This document shows positions 26,919 to 36,011 of a DNA stretch of 64,000 bases, piece after piece; the stretch's first letter is position 1; every line of letters begins with the position of its first letter. The stretch covers positions 124,001 through 188,000 of the forward strand of contig CAYTMU010000001.1 of NCBI GenBank assembly GCA_964438975.1, given 5' to 3'. Origin of the DNA: Chryseosolibacter sp964438975. Its GTDB lineage: Bacteria; Bacteroidota; Bacteroidia; Cytophagales; Cyclobacteriaceae. Position numbers and translations under genes: made by a program. The notes beneath the pieces are model-generated. The model saw nothing but the letters and a program-made list of their open reading frames with translations. It did no database searches and was not told the DNA's origin.

Positions 26919-26981
26919 TAAACCCTGAGGGGGAAGACGAAAAATCGCCTAATCGATCTATGTTTTCATAAAGGTATCGCC

Positions 26982-27437
26982 ATGATGATTGAAGCAAGTC
27001 CGGTCAAGTTCTACATCGCCAAATTCTTCTTTCTCGCGTTCTCAGCTATTCAGTGGCTCGTTGCCGCCGTTCTCCTAATGCGTTTCACCTTTAGCAGCAA
27101 GACCTTTTTCATCTCCCTGTTCTTCATCACATTAGGACTGATCTTCTTCTATGTGTTCCTGCTCGTGAACGACAAGATCAAGCGCGTCGCTGTAGGGAAG
27201 AACAAGATCGTGATCATCGACGGCGACAAGAACTCGCGATTCAGTTGGCCAGAGGTAAAATCCCTCCGGATAATTCCGTTCTTCAATCTCTACAAGCTCA
27301 AGCTACGCGGTAAGAAAAATCCGATCTATTTCTTCCCGGCGAGAAATATCGATCCTGCTTTCGGTCTTCTTGCGAAGGACACCTCGAAGATGGGTTCAAT
27401 CGTAAAAAAGAAGAAAAAGAAATTTGGGATAAAATAG
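26982..27437 (+). CDS. Small membrane protein with PH-like domain, unknown function
   Basis: A 151-residue protein. Two membrane spans ('FFFLAFSAIQWLVAAVLLM' and 'FFISLFFITLGLIFFYVFLL') are followed by a soluble C-terminal domain ('VAVGKNKIVIIDGDKNSRF', 'WPEVKSLRIIPFFNLYKLKL') resembling bacterial PH-like domains. The C-terminus is a lysine run. Two adjacent ATG codons (26982, 26985) follow a weak AAGG. It is the first gene right of the assembly gap and converges with kbl (42 bp between stops). I do not recognise a named family. Confidence 0.7.
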   Translation: MMIEASPVKFYIAKFFFLAFSAIQWLVAAVLLMRFTFSSKTFFISLFFITLGLIFFYVFLLVNDKIKRVAVGKNKIVIIDGDKNSRFSWPEVKSLRIIPFFNLYKLKLRGKKNPIYFFPARNIDPAFGLLAKDTSKMGSIVKKKKKKFGIK

Positions 27438-27479
27438 GTGGCGAAAAATCTCCCAACCTGCTGAATTCCTCGCCGTTGC

Positions 27480-28676
27480 CTATTCCTTCAACACACCCAA
27501 CTCCCGTCCGACCGCAGTGAAAGCCTCGATGGCCGCATCGAGATGCTGACGTTCATGCGCCGCCGAGATTTGCACCCTGATACGAGCCTGGCCCTTGGCG
27601 ACCACCGGATAAAAGAAGCCAATAACATAGATGCCCTTATCCAGCAGACGGTCTGCGAACTGTTGGGCGAGCGGCGCGTCGTACAACATGATCGGAACGA
27701 TCGGATGACTTCCGGGGCGGATGTCGAATCCCGCACCAGTCATCTTTTCACGAAAATACGCCGTATTATGCTCCAGCTTGTCACGAAGAGCTGTTGTCTC
27801 CGACAGCATTTTGAGTACTTCGATAGATGCTCCTGCAATTGAAGGCGCGAGGGTATTCGAGAAAAGATACGGTCTTGAACGCTGGCGGAGTATTTCTACG
27901 ATTTCCTTCCTCGCCGATGTGAACCCGCCTGAAGCACCGCCCAGTGCTTTACCAAGCGTCCCGGTAATTATATCGACCCGTCCCATCACGCCACAGAACT
28001 CGTGAACTCCGCGCCCTTGCTTTCCGACAAACCCGGTTGCGTGCGATTCATCGCTCATAACGAGCGCGTCGAACTCCTCAGCCAGGTCGCAAATATGATC
28101 CAGGCGCGCAACGGTTCCATCCATTGAAAATGCGCCATCCGTAACGATCATTATCTGTTTCGCGCCGGCTTCCTTTGCCTGACCGAGTTGTTTTTTCAGA
28201 TCATCGATGTCGTTATGCTTATAGCGGTAACGCATCGCTTTGCAAAGTCGGACGCCGTCGATAATGGATGCGTGGTTCAGTTCGTCTGAAATGATCGCAT
28301 CCTCCGCGCCAAGCAACGGCTCGAACACACCACCGTTTGCGTCGAACGCCGCGGCATAAAGGATGGTGTCCTCCATTCCGAGAAATTCCGATATCCGTGC
28401 TTCGAGTTCCTTATGAATATCCTGTGTACCACAAATAAAACGTACAGAAGACATGCCATAGCCATGAGAATCGATCGAACGCTTCGCCGCCTCGATAACG
28501 CGTGGATGTGACGATAGGCCGAGGTAATTGTTCGCACAAAAATTGATAACCTCTTTACCATTGGTCGTGATGACTGCCCCTTGAGGGGTCGTAATCACGC
28601 GCTCATTCTTATAAAGACCGGCATTTCTAATGGAGTCCAACTCCTTCTCCAGGACAGGTTTCAGTTTTGTATACAT
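27480..28676 (-). CDS. kbl: Glycine C-acetyltransferase (2-amino-3-ketobutyrate CoA ligase)
   Basis: A 398-residue PLP enzyme of the alpha-oxoamine synthase family that cleaves 2-amino-3-ketobutyrate with CoA to glycine and acetyl-CoA, the second step of threonine breakdown. 'INFCANNYLGLSSHPRV', 'SDELNHASIIDGVRLCKA', 'SDESHATGFVGKQGRG' and the PLP lysine K243 in 'GTLGKALGG' identify it; the lysine position matches E. coli Kbl (K244). It follows a small gene by 18 bp. The threonine-dehydrogenase-like gene faces it across a shared upstream region. Confidence 0.94.
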   Translation of the reverse strand: MYTKLKPVLEKELDSIRNAGLYKNERVITTPQGAVITTNGKEVINFCANNYLGLSSHPRVIEAAKRSIDSHGYGMSSVRFICGTQDIHKELEARISEFLGMEDTILYAAAFDANGGVFEPLLGAEDAIISDELNHASIIDGVRLCKAMRYRYKHNDIDDLKKQLGQAKEAGAKQIMIVTDGAFSMDGTVARLDHICDLAEEFDALVMSDESHATGFVGKQGRGVHEFCGVMGRVDIITGTLGKALGGASGGFTSARKEIVEILRQRSRPYLFSNTLAPSIAGASIEVLKMLSETTALRDKLEHNTAYFREKMTGAGFDIRPGSHPIVPIMLYDAPLAQQFADRLLDKGIYVIGFFYPVVAKGQARIRVQISAAHERQHLDAAIEAFTAVGRELGVLKE

Positions 28677-28694
28677 ATTCCAATATTTTTCTTG

Positions 28695-28964
28695 TTACTG
28701 CTTCGGTCTTATCACAGGTCGACCGGGTCTTGCCGGCGAGGGAGCCGGCGCAGGAGGTTTCACACTTTCTTCTACTGTCGCCAGCAGGTACTTCCGGCGG
28801 ATAGGATTGATCAGGTTGAGCTTCTGGACAGTAAAACTATTCGGGTGCATCTGGTCGAATTCGTGTTTCCACGTTTCCCATAGATCGGACTCGGCTTCGC
28901 GGAAACGCGCTGAATCGATTCGTTTACTCTTTAGATATTGCTCGAACGTAGGACCTTCTGTCAT
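28695..28964 (-). CDS. Small protein of unknown function upstream of kbl (89 aa)
   Basis: An 89-residue soluble protein starting 'MTEGPTFEQYLKSKRIDSAR'. The first 60 residues look helical and charged, with 'WETWKHEFDQMHPNSFTVQK', and the tail is a proline-rich stretch ('KPPAPAPSPARPGRPVIRP') that is probably disordered. I use the ATG at 28964; the open frame allows seven more residues. It is 18 bp before kbl and probably co-transcribed. No domain is recognised. Confidence 0.7.
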   Translation of the reverse strand: MTEGPTFEQYLKSKRIDSARFREAESDLWETWKHEFDQMHPNSFTVQKLNLINPIRRKYLLATVEESVKPPAPAPSPARPGRPVIRPKQ

Positions 28965-29053
28965 AAACAACAACGTTACCTCCATGTAAAAGCAGACATT
29001 CCTCTCTCCCGCAGCGTGGGTTATTAATAATATTTGTCACTCAATAGTGCATT

Positions 29054-29061
29054 CAAATGTA
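29054..29061 (-). promoter_or_regulatory. Candidate -7 box for the small protein-kbl operon
   Basis: The minus strand reads TACATTTG, matching TAnnTTTG, with a leader of about 80 bases to the ATG at 28964. No clear -33 TTTG at the right distance. Confidence 0.35.
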
Positions 29062-29112
29062 TAACGTTTTTATTTGCCGTTCGATGTCAGATGATCAAAA
29101 CTGTTATTTAGC

Positions 29113-30069
29113 TTGAAAAAAGAGAAAATCCTTGTTGTCGGCGCAGGAGGCCAGTTGGGTTCGGAACTTACACAGGCGCTTTGGAATCGGTTTGGTAAAG
29201 AGAATGTAATCGCTACGGACATCAAAGATCCCGGAGGCGTTGTTGGGCAAAGTAATTTCGAAATTCTTGATGTGCTTCAACGTGAACACCTGTTCGACTT
29301 CATTCGAAAAAACGGTTTCACGCAGGTGTACCACCTCGCCGCAGTACTGTCAGCGGTCGGCGAGAAGAATCCGTTGTTTGCCTGGCGCCTGAATATAGAC
29401 GGCCTGCTTCATGTTCTGGATGCTGCGGTCGAGTTCAGGATAGGGAAAGTATATTGGCCGAGTTCCATCGCTGTGTTCGGACCGAATACACCGAAGACCA
29501 ACACACCGCAGAACGCCGTGATGGATCCGACTACGATTTACGGCATTAGTAAGCTCGCCGGCGAGCGCTGGTGCGACTGGTATCACCGCAACCGGGGCGT
29601 GGACGTAAGAAGCCTTCGCTACCCCGGCCTCATCGGTTACAAAGCAAAGCCAGGCGGCGGAACAACTGATTACGCCGTCGAGATCTTTTTCCGCGCAGTT
29701 GCTCAGAGAAAGTATGTATGCTTTCTGAAACCGGACACTAGCCTTCCTATGATGTACATGGATGATGCCGTGAAGGCGACACTGGATCTGATGGAAGCGC
29801 CATCGGAAAACGTGAAGGTCCGGTCCAGTTATAACGTTTCCGCGATGAGTTTCTCACCGTCCGAGATCGCGGAAGAGATTAAGAAGATCATTCCAGGGTT
29901 TACGATCGGGTACGAACCGGATTTTCGACAGGACATTGCAGACTCCTGGCCGCGGTCGGTCGACGACTCGGTGGCAAGAGCAGACTGGGGATGGCAACCC
30001 GGGTTCGATCTCCCAGCCATGGTCGCAGACGTCCTTCAGCGATTGCCCGAAAGCGCGATTCCGGGCTAA
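29113..30069 (+). CDS. NAD-dependent epimerase/dehydratase, L-threonine 3-dehydrogenase-like
   Basis: A 318-residue extended short-chain dehydrogenase. The NAD motif is 'VVGAGGQLGSELTQ', and the active site is 'SSIAVFG' with YGISK (YxxxK). 'RSLRYPGLIGYKAKPGGGTT' and 'MMYMDDAVKATLDLM' are typical of the SDR-type threonine 3-dehydrogenases. Divergent placement beside kbl supports oxidation of threonine to 2-amino-3-ketobutyrate. The start is a TTG at 29113. A 13-bp inverted repeat lies 15 bp after the stop. Another sugar epimerase activity cannot be excluded from sequence alone. Confidence 0.85.
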   Translation: MKKEKILVVGAGGQLGSELTQALWNRFGKENVIATDIKDPGGVVGQSNFEILDVLQREHLFDFIRKNGFTQVYHLAAVLSAVGEKNPLFAWRLNIDGLLHVLDAAVEFRIGKVYWPSSIAVFGPNTPKTNTPQNAVMDPTTIYGISKLAGERWCDWYHRNRGVDVRSLRYPGLIGYKAKPGGGTTDYAVEIFFRAVAQRKYVCFLKPDTSLPMMYMDDAVKATLDLMEAPSENVKVRSSYNVSAMSFSPSEIAEEIKKIIPGFTIGYEPDFRQDIADSWPRSVDDSVARADWGWQPGFDLPAMVADVLQRLPESAIPG

Positions 30070-30084
30070 CGCCGACCAGGCGCG

Positions 30085-30122
30085 CCATGGATAAAAAATC
30101 CGGAAAAGGTTTTTATCCATGG
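30085..30122. repeat. Perfect 13-bp inverted repeat between the dehydrogenase and enoyl-CoA hydratase genes
   Basis: CCATGGATAAAAA (30085-30097) is repeated in inverted form (30110-30122) around a 12-base loop. It sits 15 bp after the dehydrogenase stop and 46 bp before the hydratase ATG. The arms are AT-rich and there is no T-run after the structure, so it is an unusual terminator if it is one. Confidence 0.6.
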
Positions 30123-30168
30123 CTGATTGTGCAATCTTTGGTTCCCTTCGTTGATAAAGGGCAAGCGT

Positions 30169-30945
30169 ATGATGCAAAACCTGAAAATTACCCAGTCCGA
30201 TGGTGTGGTCACTATCACAGTATCGAGACCCGAAGCGTTGAACGCACTAAACCTCCAGACACTTTCGGAGCTTATCACGGCACTCCAGCAGGTGTACGAA
30301 CATACTGACCAGCGCGGTGTCATTATTACTGGCGAAGGAGAGAAGGCATTCGTAGCCGGTGCGGATATTAAAGAATTATCTGCGCTGACGCAGGACCAGG
30401 CACGTGCTTTTGCACAGAACGGTCAGCGCCTTTTTAAATTGATTGAGGACTGCCCGAAGCCGGTCATTGCTGCCGTCAATGGCTATGCCCTGGGAGGCGG
30501 TTGCGAGCTCGCGATGGCATGTCATATCCGCATCGCCGCTGAAGGCACTCAATTCGGCCAGCCCGAAGTCAATCTCGGCATTATTCCGGGGTATGGCGGA
30601 ACTCAACGGCTAACCCAACTCGTTGGCAGGGGAAAAGCACTGGAATTAATGATGACAGGCGACATGATCACGGCAGAAGAAGCGAAGTTGATCGGACTGG
30701 TCAACCATGTCGTGGCTCCGCAGGACCTGATGACAACGTGCCAGAAAATACTTGATCGGATCCTGAGCAAAGGCCCGTTAGCGGTGTCTGGTGTGATTCG
30801 CAGCGTCAATGCCGGATTCGGATTTGAGAAAGCCGGGTATGAAGCCGAGGCAGACAACTTCGCCTTGTGTACAACCACGAATGACTTCAAAGAAGGGACC
30901 GACGCGTTCATCCATAAGAGAAAGCCACAGTTCAAAGGGGAATAG
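30169..30945 (+). CDS. Enoyl-CoA hydratase
   Basis: A 258-residue crotonase-fold enzyme adding water across trans-2-enoyl-CoA in fatty acid or amino acid breakdown. The oxyanion-hole and catalytic regions are 'FVAGADIKEL', 'NGYALGGGCELAMACHIRIA' and 'QPEVNLGIIPGYGGTQRL', with both catalytic glutamates present (GGGCE and QPE). I start at the ATG at 30169; the open frame continues 14 codons upstream over non-conserved sequence. A second ATG follows directly. No other beta-oxidation gene is adjacent. Confidence 0.93.
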   Translation: MMQNLKITQSDGVVTITVSRPEALNALNLQTLSELITALQQVYEHTDQRGVIITGEGEKAFVAGADIKELSALTQDQARAFAQNGQRLFKLIEDCPKPVIAAVNGYALGGGCELAMACHIRIAAEGTQFGQPEVNLGIIPGYGGTQRLTQLVGRGKALELMMTGDMITAEEAKLIGLVNHVVAPQDLMTTCQKILDRILSKGPLAVSGVIRSVNAGFGFEKAGYEAEADNFALCTTTNDFKEGTDAFIHKRKPQFKGE

Positions 30946-30979
30946 CAGCGTTTGTTGCGCTTCGGTTTAGTAACAGAGA

Positions 30980-32428
30980 ATGGGTAAGATCCAGCGACTT
31001 GCGGGAGAAACAGTTCTGTATGGACTTGGCAGTATCCTGCCGAGGTTCCTCAGCTTTCTGCTGGTCAGACTGCACACCGATCCCGATGTCTTCGCACCTG
31101 AAGAATATGGTATCATTACCAACTTGTACTCATGGGCAGCAGTCGTCAACATCGTGTTAATGTTCGGGATGGAGACGGCATACTTCCGATTTGCAAGTAA
31201 GCCTGGTGCATCGGAAAAACGGATCTTTGATCTCGCCCTCACGGCAGTGCTTGTGATCAGTACAGCGATCTCCGTCGTCCTGATTCTTCTCGCCGAGCCG
31301 ATCGGCAATATCCTCGAAGTACCGGGACACATCAATCTGGTGATCTGGCTCGTGGTGATCATGTTCATAGATGCCACGGTCGCCATTCCTTTTGCGCGCC
31401 TTCGGCTTCAGAGAAAGGCGTTGTGGTTTGCCACCGGGAAGCTGCTCAACATTGGAATATTGGTCGGGCTAAACGTCTACTTCCTTAAACTGGCATCCAA
31501 CTATGAGCCAGACGTATCGCTGGTGATCCTTGCCAACCTCGCCGCGAACATGTTCTATCTCATTTTCTTCGCCCCGATGCTGTTGACCTGGCGCCCATCG
31601 TTCGATCGGCTGATCTCGCCCGCGATGTACCGATACGCCTATCCCATCATGATCACCGGCCTCGCGGGAATGACCAACGAGATGTTTTCGCGGATCATGT
31701 TAATAAAATGGTTACCGGAAGGGTTCTACGGCACGCAAAGCGAGCAGTATGCGCTCGGTATATTCGGCGCGTGCTACAAACTCGCCGTGTTGATGAATCT
31801 CGCGATTACAGCCTTTCGATACGCAGCCGAACCATTCTTTTTCACAAATGCTCCTGACAAAAGTTCGCCTCAACTGTTCGCCCGCGTAAACAACTATTTC
31901 GTGATCGTTTGCTGCGTTATTCTGCTGGGCGTCTCGGTCAACCTCGATATCCTGAAGTATTTCCTCGGGGATCCGGCGTACTGGCAGGGTTTACACATTG
32001 TTCCCGTACTCCTGCTCGCATATCTATTCCTCGGGATCTATTACAACTTCTCGGTTTGGTTCAAATTGACTGACAAGACGTATTACGGTACAATGATTAC
32101 AGTAGGCGGTGCGTTAATTACGGTCATAGCCAATTACTTTCTGATCCCCGTTGCCGGTTATGAAGGCAGCTCGTTCGCAGCGTTGCTCTGTTATGTTTCG
32201 ATGACGTTTGCATGCTACTTCTTAGGACAGCGGTTTTATCCAATCCCATACAGCATCGGCAAGATGCTGATGTACATCGGCGTAACACTCGGCCTTGTAT
32301 ACGGAACATCAGCTATCTCAATTCCGCAGCAGTTCTGGGCTACGGTCTTTCACATGGCTGTCGTTCTGCTGTTCCTCGTTATTGTTTATCTCATCGAAGG
32401 ACGGGATCTGAAGGTCAAGCGGGTGTGA
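30980..32428 (+). CDS. Polysaccharide/oligosaccharide flippase (MOP superfamily)
   Basis: A 482-residue integral membrane protein with about 14 spans. The start 'GETVLYGLGSILPRFLSFLL' and 'VVNIVLMFGMETAYFRF' resemble Wzx/RfbX-type exporters that move lipid-linked sugars across the inner membrane. It lies 34 bp after the hydratase and before a nucleotidyltransferase, a setting seen in Bacteroidota. No glycosyltransferase cluster follows, so it is not in a capsule locus, and the substrate is unknown. Confidence 0.87.
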   Translation: MGKIQRLAGETVLYGLGSILPRFLSFLLVRLHTDPDVFAPEEYGIITNLYSWAAVVNIVLMFGMETAYFRFASKPGASEKRIFDLALTAVLVISTAISVVLILLAEPIGNILEVPGHINLVIWLVVIMFIDATVAIPFARLRLQRKALWFATGKLLNIGILVGLNVYFLKLASNYEPDVSLVILANLAANMFYLIFFAPMLLTWRPSFDRLISPAMYRYAYPIMITGLAGMTNEMFSRIMLIKWLPEGFYGTQSEQYALGIFGACYKLAVLMNLAITAFRYAAEPFFFTNAPDKSSPQLFARVNNYFVIVCCVILLGVSVNLDILKYFLGDPAYWQGLHIVPVLLLAYLFLGIYYNFSVWFKLTDKTYYGTMITVGGALITVIANYFLIPVAGYEGSSFAALLCYVSMTFACYFLGQRFYPIPYSIGKMLMYIGVTLGLVYGTSAISIPQQFWATVFHMAVVLLFLVIVYLIEGRDLKVKRV

Positions 32429-32465
32429 TTTTTTATTGCCGTGGCCGGAGCGTTCCCGATATTGT

Positions 32466-32473
32466 TAACTTTG
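32466..32473 (+). promoter_or_regulatory. Candidate -7 box for the nucleotidyltransferase operon
   Basis: TAACTTTG matches TAnnTTTG and lies 22 bp before the ATG at 32496, which implies a leader of about 16 bases. No TTTG at 19 bp upstream; the closest TTG is at 27 bp. Confidence 0.45.
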
Positions 32474-32495
32474 CCAAAACTATATCTAAAGAATC

Positions 32496-33500
32496 ATGAA
32501 TATCATAATCCCCATGGCCGGCCTTGGCAAGAGGATGAGGCCGCATACCCTAACCGTTCCAAAGCCGTTACTTCCCATCGCAGGCAAACCGATCGTTCAC
32601 CGGTTGGTGGAAGACATCGCGAAGGTCTGTAATGAACGCATCGACAATATCGGGTTCATTATCCATCCCTCGTTCGGGGAAGCCGTGGAGGAAAACCTAA
32701 AAGCCATCGCCGCTGAAGTCGGCGCCACCGGAAAGATCTATTACCAGACCGAAGCGCTGGGAATCTCACATGCCCTGTTGTTCGCACAGGAGCTTTTCAC
32801 GGGCAAGGTCATTGTGGCGTTTGCCGACACGCTTTTCAAGGCCGACTTCAAGATGGATACAGACCGCGACGGGATTATCTGGGTACAACGTGTAGACGAG
32901 CCGTCACAATTCGGTGTGGTCAAACTGAACGATCGGAAGGAAATCACAGCCTTCGTTGAAAAGCCGTCCGAATTCGTCTCCGACCTCGCGATCATCGGTA
33001 TCTACTTCTTCAGGGACGGCAAGCGATTGGCAGACGAAATGCAATATCTGATCGACAATAATATCCGGGAGAAAGGAGAGTTTCAGTTCACCACGGCATT
33101 AGAGAACATGAACAAGAAGGGAGCAGTATTTTTGCCAGGCGAAGTGACGGAGTGGTTAGACTGTGGAAATAAAGATGCGACGGTTAACACCAACCAACGC
33201 TACCTTGAGTTCATCCGCGATCAGGAACTGGTTTCACCGAAGGCCAAAGTTGTGAATTCGGTGATCATTCCGCCGTGTTACGTTGCCGACGGTGTTGTTA
33301 TTGAGAACTCAGTCATTGGCCCCCACGTGTCAGTCGGCAAAAATACGACTATTGCCGACAGCCGTCTGAGAAACTCCATTGTACAGGAGAATAGCCGTAT
33401 TTCTTGTGCGGTACTGGAAAATAGTATGTTAGGGAATTTCGTTAATTTTGACAAAAAGCCGTCTGATCTGAGTGTTGGAGACTATAATGCTATGACTTGA
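32496..33500 (+). CDS. Sugar-phosphate nucleotidyltransferase
   Basis: A 334-residue NTP transferase that joins a sugar-1-phosphate to a nucleotide. The N-terminal signature 'IIPMAGLGKRMRPHTLTVPK' followed by PLLP is exact for glucose-1-phosphate thymidylyl/uridylyl transferases. 'VAFADTLFKADF' holds the metal aspartate. The last 80 residues form left-handed beta-helix repeats ('SVIGPHVSVGKNTTIADSRL'), which suggests a trimerising or regulatory domain. The nucleotide and sugar cannot be fixed. It overlaps the TPR gene by 4 bp. Confidence 0.9.
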   Translation: MNIIIPMAGLGKRMRPHTLTVPKPLLPIAGKPIVHRLVEDIAKVCNERIDNIGFIIHPSFGEAVEENLKAIAAEVGATGKIYYQTEALGISHALLFAQELFTGKVIVAFADTLFKADFKMDTDRDGIIWVQRVDEPSQFGVVKLNDRKEITAFVEKPSEFVSDLAIIGIYFFRDGKRLADEMQYLIDNNIREKGEFQFTTALENMNKKGAVFLPGEVTEWLDCGNKDATVNTNQRYLEFIRDQELVSPKAKVVNSVIIPPCYVADGVVIENSVIGPHVSVGKNTTIADSRLRNSIVQENSRISCAVLENSMLGNFVNFDKKPSDLSVGDYNAMT

Positions 33501-35263
33501 AACCGATCCGGAGCAATATTGTTGTTGTGCTTTTTTTGCTACTGACGCTTGCCGGGTCCCATACTGCTGTCGGCCAGAAGAAGAAGCGCGGGGATGATCA
33601 CTCGCAAGGAATTCGGTTGAGGGAAGCGGAGTTCTACTTCACCGAAGGAGAGAAGTTCTTTATCCTGGAAGACTACTCAAAGGCGTTGGTTTACTACCAG
33701 CGCTCGCTCGATATCAACCCGGAGAACGGCACGATTCACTACAAGATCGCGGAGGTTCTTTCCAAGAGTACGCGGCCGGATGACCTGCTCAAAGCGTCTG
33801 TTAGTATCGCGCAGGCATTAAAACTGGAAACAGGCAACAAGTACTTCTATCTGCTGGCAGCCACGATCTATAACAGTCTGGGTCGCTTTGACAAGGCGGC
33901 ACAGATGTATGAAACAATGGTCGACAAGATCTCTGGCACAGAGGAATATCTGTACGAACTTGCGGCCGTGTATCAATACGCCAACCAGCCTGAACTTGCG
34001 ATCAAGGCCTATAACCGCGCCGAAGAATTCTTTGGTGTGAACGAAGTCTCTTCGATTCAAAAACTCAAACTGCTATTTGCGACCGGCAAGGTATCCGAGG
34101 GGATGGTAGAGGGAGAAGAACTCATCAAAGCCTATCCCGGAGAGCCTCGTTATGTAATGGCATTCACAGAGGTTCTCTCCAACCAGGGAATGCGCGACGA
34201 AGCCATTCAATACCTGGAGAATTTTCTGCGGAACAATCCGGAATCGGGCGAAGTCACAATGTTACTGGCAGGTTTCTATCGCGACACGGGGCAGGAAGAG
34301 AAGGCCCGCCCCTACTTAGTGGCGCTGTTTGACGACCCCTCAGTCGAATTATCCAGCAAGCTTATTGTCCTCGGCACCTACAATGCCGAGTTGAACCAGA
34401 ACAAGGCGTCCAAAATTTCCGATGCCGATAAAGAAGATTTCGCTACAAAGCTTTACGAAAAGCTCAAAAAAGAATATCCCGGTCATCCCAGCGTTCACAT
34501 CATTGGCGGTGACCTTTATCTGTCTACCGGAAGGAACCGCGAGGCCCAAATTGAATACCTGCATGCCGTGGAAACCGGGGCAGACGTCACATTTGAGGTT
34601 TATGAGAACCTGCTCTACCTGGAAACTCGACTCGAGCAGTGGGATCAGGTGATTCGACACGCGGAGGAAGCGCTGGAAATTTATCCGAACCAGAGTGTGA
34701 TCCACTACTTCAATGGCGTTGCTCATCTTAGAAAGCGGCATTACCCCGAAGCCATCCAATCATTGGAGCAAAGCAAGCGGCTGGGATCTTCAAACGCGGC
34801 ACTGATGGGCGAAATCAGCAGCCAACTGGGTGAAGCGTACAACGCGATGAAGGACTATTCCAGGTCGGATAAGGCATACGATGACGCGCTTGTCCACAAC
34901 CCAAACAACGCTACGGTATTGAATAACTACAGCTACTACCTGGCATTGCGCAAAGAAAATCTGGAAAAAGCTGAAAAGATGTCAGCAACATTGATAAAAA
35001 ATCACCCGGAAAATCCGACCTTTCTGGATACGTATGCCTGGGTTCTTTTTGCCCGTGAAAAGTATAAGGAGGCTAGGCGGATCATAGAGCGGGCAATCAG
35101 TACCGGGAAAGCCACGGCTGTACACTTCGATCACTATGGTGACATCCTGTACAAGCTTGGTGACGTGGATAGTGCGGTCAGACAGTGGGAAAAAGCACGC
35201 GGCATGGATGCCAAAAGTGAAAAACTCAACAAAAAAATTGCGAATAGAAAGATTTATGAATAA
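33497..35263 (+). CDS. Exported TPR-repeat protein
   Basis: A 588-residue protein of tandem tetratricopeptide repeats. A hydrophobic leader ('NIVVVLFLLLTLAGSHTAVG') directs export. Repeats start at about residue 45 with 'AEFYFTEGEKFFILEDYSKA' and run to the end, about 13 helix pairs, the last being 'GDILYKLGDVDSAVRQWEKA'. The TTG start overlaps the stop of the nucleotidyltransferase gene (TTGA), and the stop overlaps the next ATG by 8 bp, so translation of the three is coupled. It probably is a periplasmic or outer-membrane assembly scaffold. Confidence 0.88.
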   Translation: MKPIRSNIVVVLFLLLTLAGSHTAVGQKKKRGDDHSQGIRLREAEFYFTEGEKFFILEDYSKALVYYQRSLDINPENGTIHYKIAEVLSKSTRPDDLLKASVSIAQALKLETGNKYFYLLAATIYNSLGRFDKAAQMYETMVDKISGTEEYLYELAAVYQYANQPELAIKAYNRAEEFFGVNEVSSIQKLKLLFATGKVSEGMVEGEELIKAYPGEPRYVMAFTEVLSNQGMRDEAIQYLENFLRNNPESGEVTMLLAGFYRDTGQEEKARPYLVALFDDPSVELSSKLIVLGTYNAELNQNKASKISDADKEDFATKLYEKLKKEYPGHPSVHIIGGDLYLSTGRNREAQIEYLHAVETGADVTFEVYENLLYLETRLEQWDQVIRHAEEALEIYPNQSVIHYFNGVAHLRKRHYPEAIQSLEQSKRLGSSNAALMGEISSQLGEAYNAMKDYSRSDKAYDDALVHNPNNATVLNNYSYYLALRKENLEKAEKMSATLIKNHPENPTFLDTYAWVLFAREKYKEARRIIERAISTGKATAVHFDHYGDILYKLGDVDSAVRQWEKARGMDAKSEKLNKKIANRKIYE

Positions 35264-36011
35264 GAGCCAAGGGTTCTTTTCAATCATCCTCTGCACGCTT
35301 CTCATTACAGCATGCAGTAAAAAGACCATTGCCCCGATTGCTTCCAGTCCGAAGAAAACACTGAGTATTGAAGAAATCGACTTCGACTATTTCCAGGGAA
35401 AGGCCCGCATGATTCTGCGCGATGCCAACAAAGAGCGGGAGGTGAAGGCAAACATCCGCATGCGCAAGGACAGCGTCATCTGGATGACGTTCTCCGTGAT
35501 CGGAGTACAAGGAGGAAAAGCCCTCATAAACAAAGATTCGATCACCGTTGTCAGCACTGTCGACAAGGAGTATTACGTGTTTCCATACAACGAATTGAGC
35601 GATCGGTTCCAGTTTGAGATCAATTTTGATGTCGTGCAAGCCGCTATGCTCGGAAATCCGATAATCGAACGGTCTAACCGCGATGACGTGCAACAGGAGA
35701 GTTCGATGTATCTTCTCAAACAGTCACAGTCGGACGTCAGTGTCGTGAACTACGTAAACGCAGCCAGTATGAAGATCGAAAAGGTGGAGATGAAGGAAGA
35801 GGCCAGTATGAACTCGCTGGTGATCAACTACTCCAACTTTCAACCAGTTGGCAATCGTGTCTTTCCGTATAACGGAACCATCAATCTTTTTTACAAAACA
35901 ATGTCGGGTCTCCTGAACACAACGATAATTTTTGAGTACAACAAAGCTGAGGTAGGCGGAAAGGAACTGCGGTTCCCATTTAATATTCCCAAACGATATG
36001 TGCGCAGGTAA
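35256..36011 (+). CDS. DUF4292 lipoprotein
   Basis: A 251-residue lipoprotein; the signal peptide ends at a lipobox (ITAC, cysteine 20). The body is LolB/LppX-like in outline: 'LSIEEIDFDYFQGKARMILR' followed by paired beta-strands with 'KDSVIWMTFSVIGVQGGKAL' and a C-terminal 'RFPFNIPKRYVRR'. This matches DUF4292, a family probably involved in lipid or lipoprotein transfer at the outer membrane. I start at the ATG at 35256, inside the end of the TPR gene. The longer open frame upstream is TPR coding sequence read in another frame. It overlaps the EnvC-like gene by 14 bp. Confidence 0.85.
   Translation: MNKSQGFFSIILCTLLITACSKKTIAPIASSPKKTLSIEEIDFDYFQGKARMILRDANKEREVKANIRMRKDSVIWMTFSVIGVQGGKALINKDSITVVSTVDKEYYVFPYNELSDRFQFEINFDVVQAAMLGNPIIERSNRDDVQQESSMYLLKQSQSDVSVVNYVNAASMKIEKVEMKEEASMNSLVINYSNFQPVGNRVFPYNGTINLFYKTMSGLLNTTIIFEYNKAEVGGKELRFPFNIPKRYVRR

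Noticed and set aside
26705..26971. Open frames running across the N gap
   Set aside because: They exist only because N codons are read through; the gap length is unknown.
30088..30308. Open frame starting inside the inverted repeat at 30085
   Set aside because: It overlaps the enoyl-CoA hydratase gene in another frame and has no recognisable protein features.
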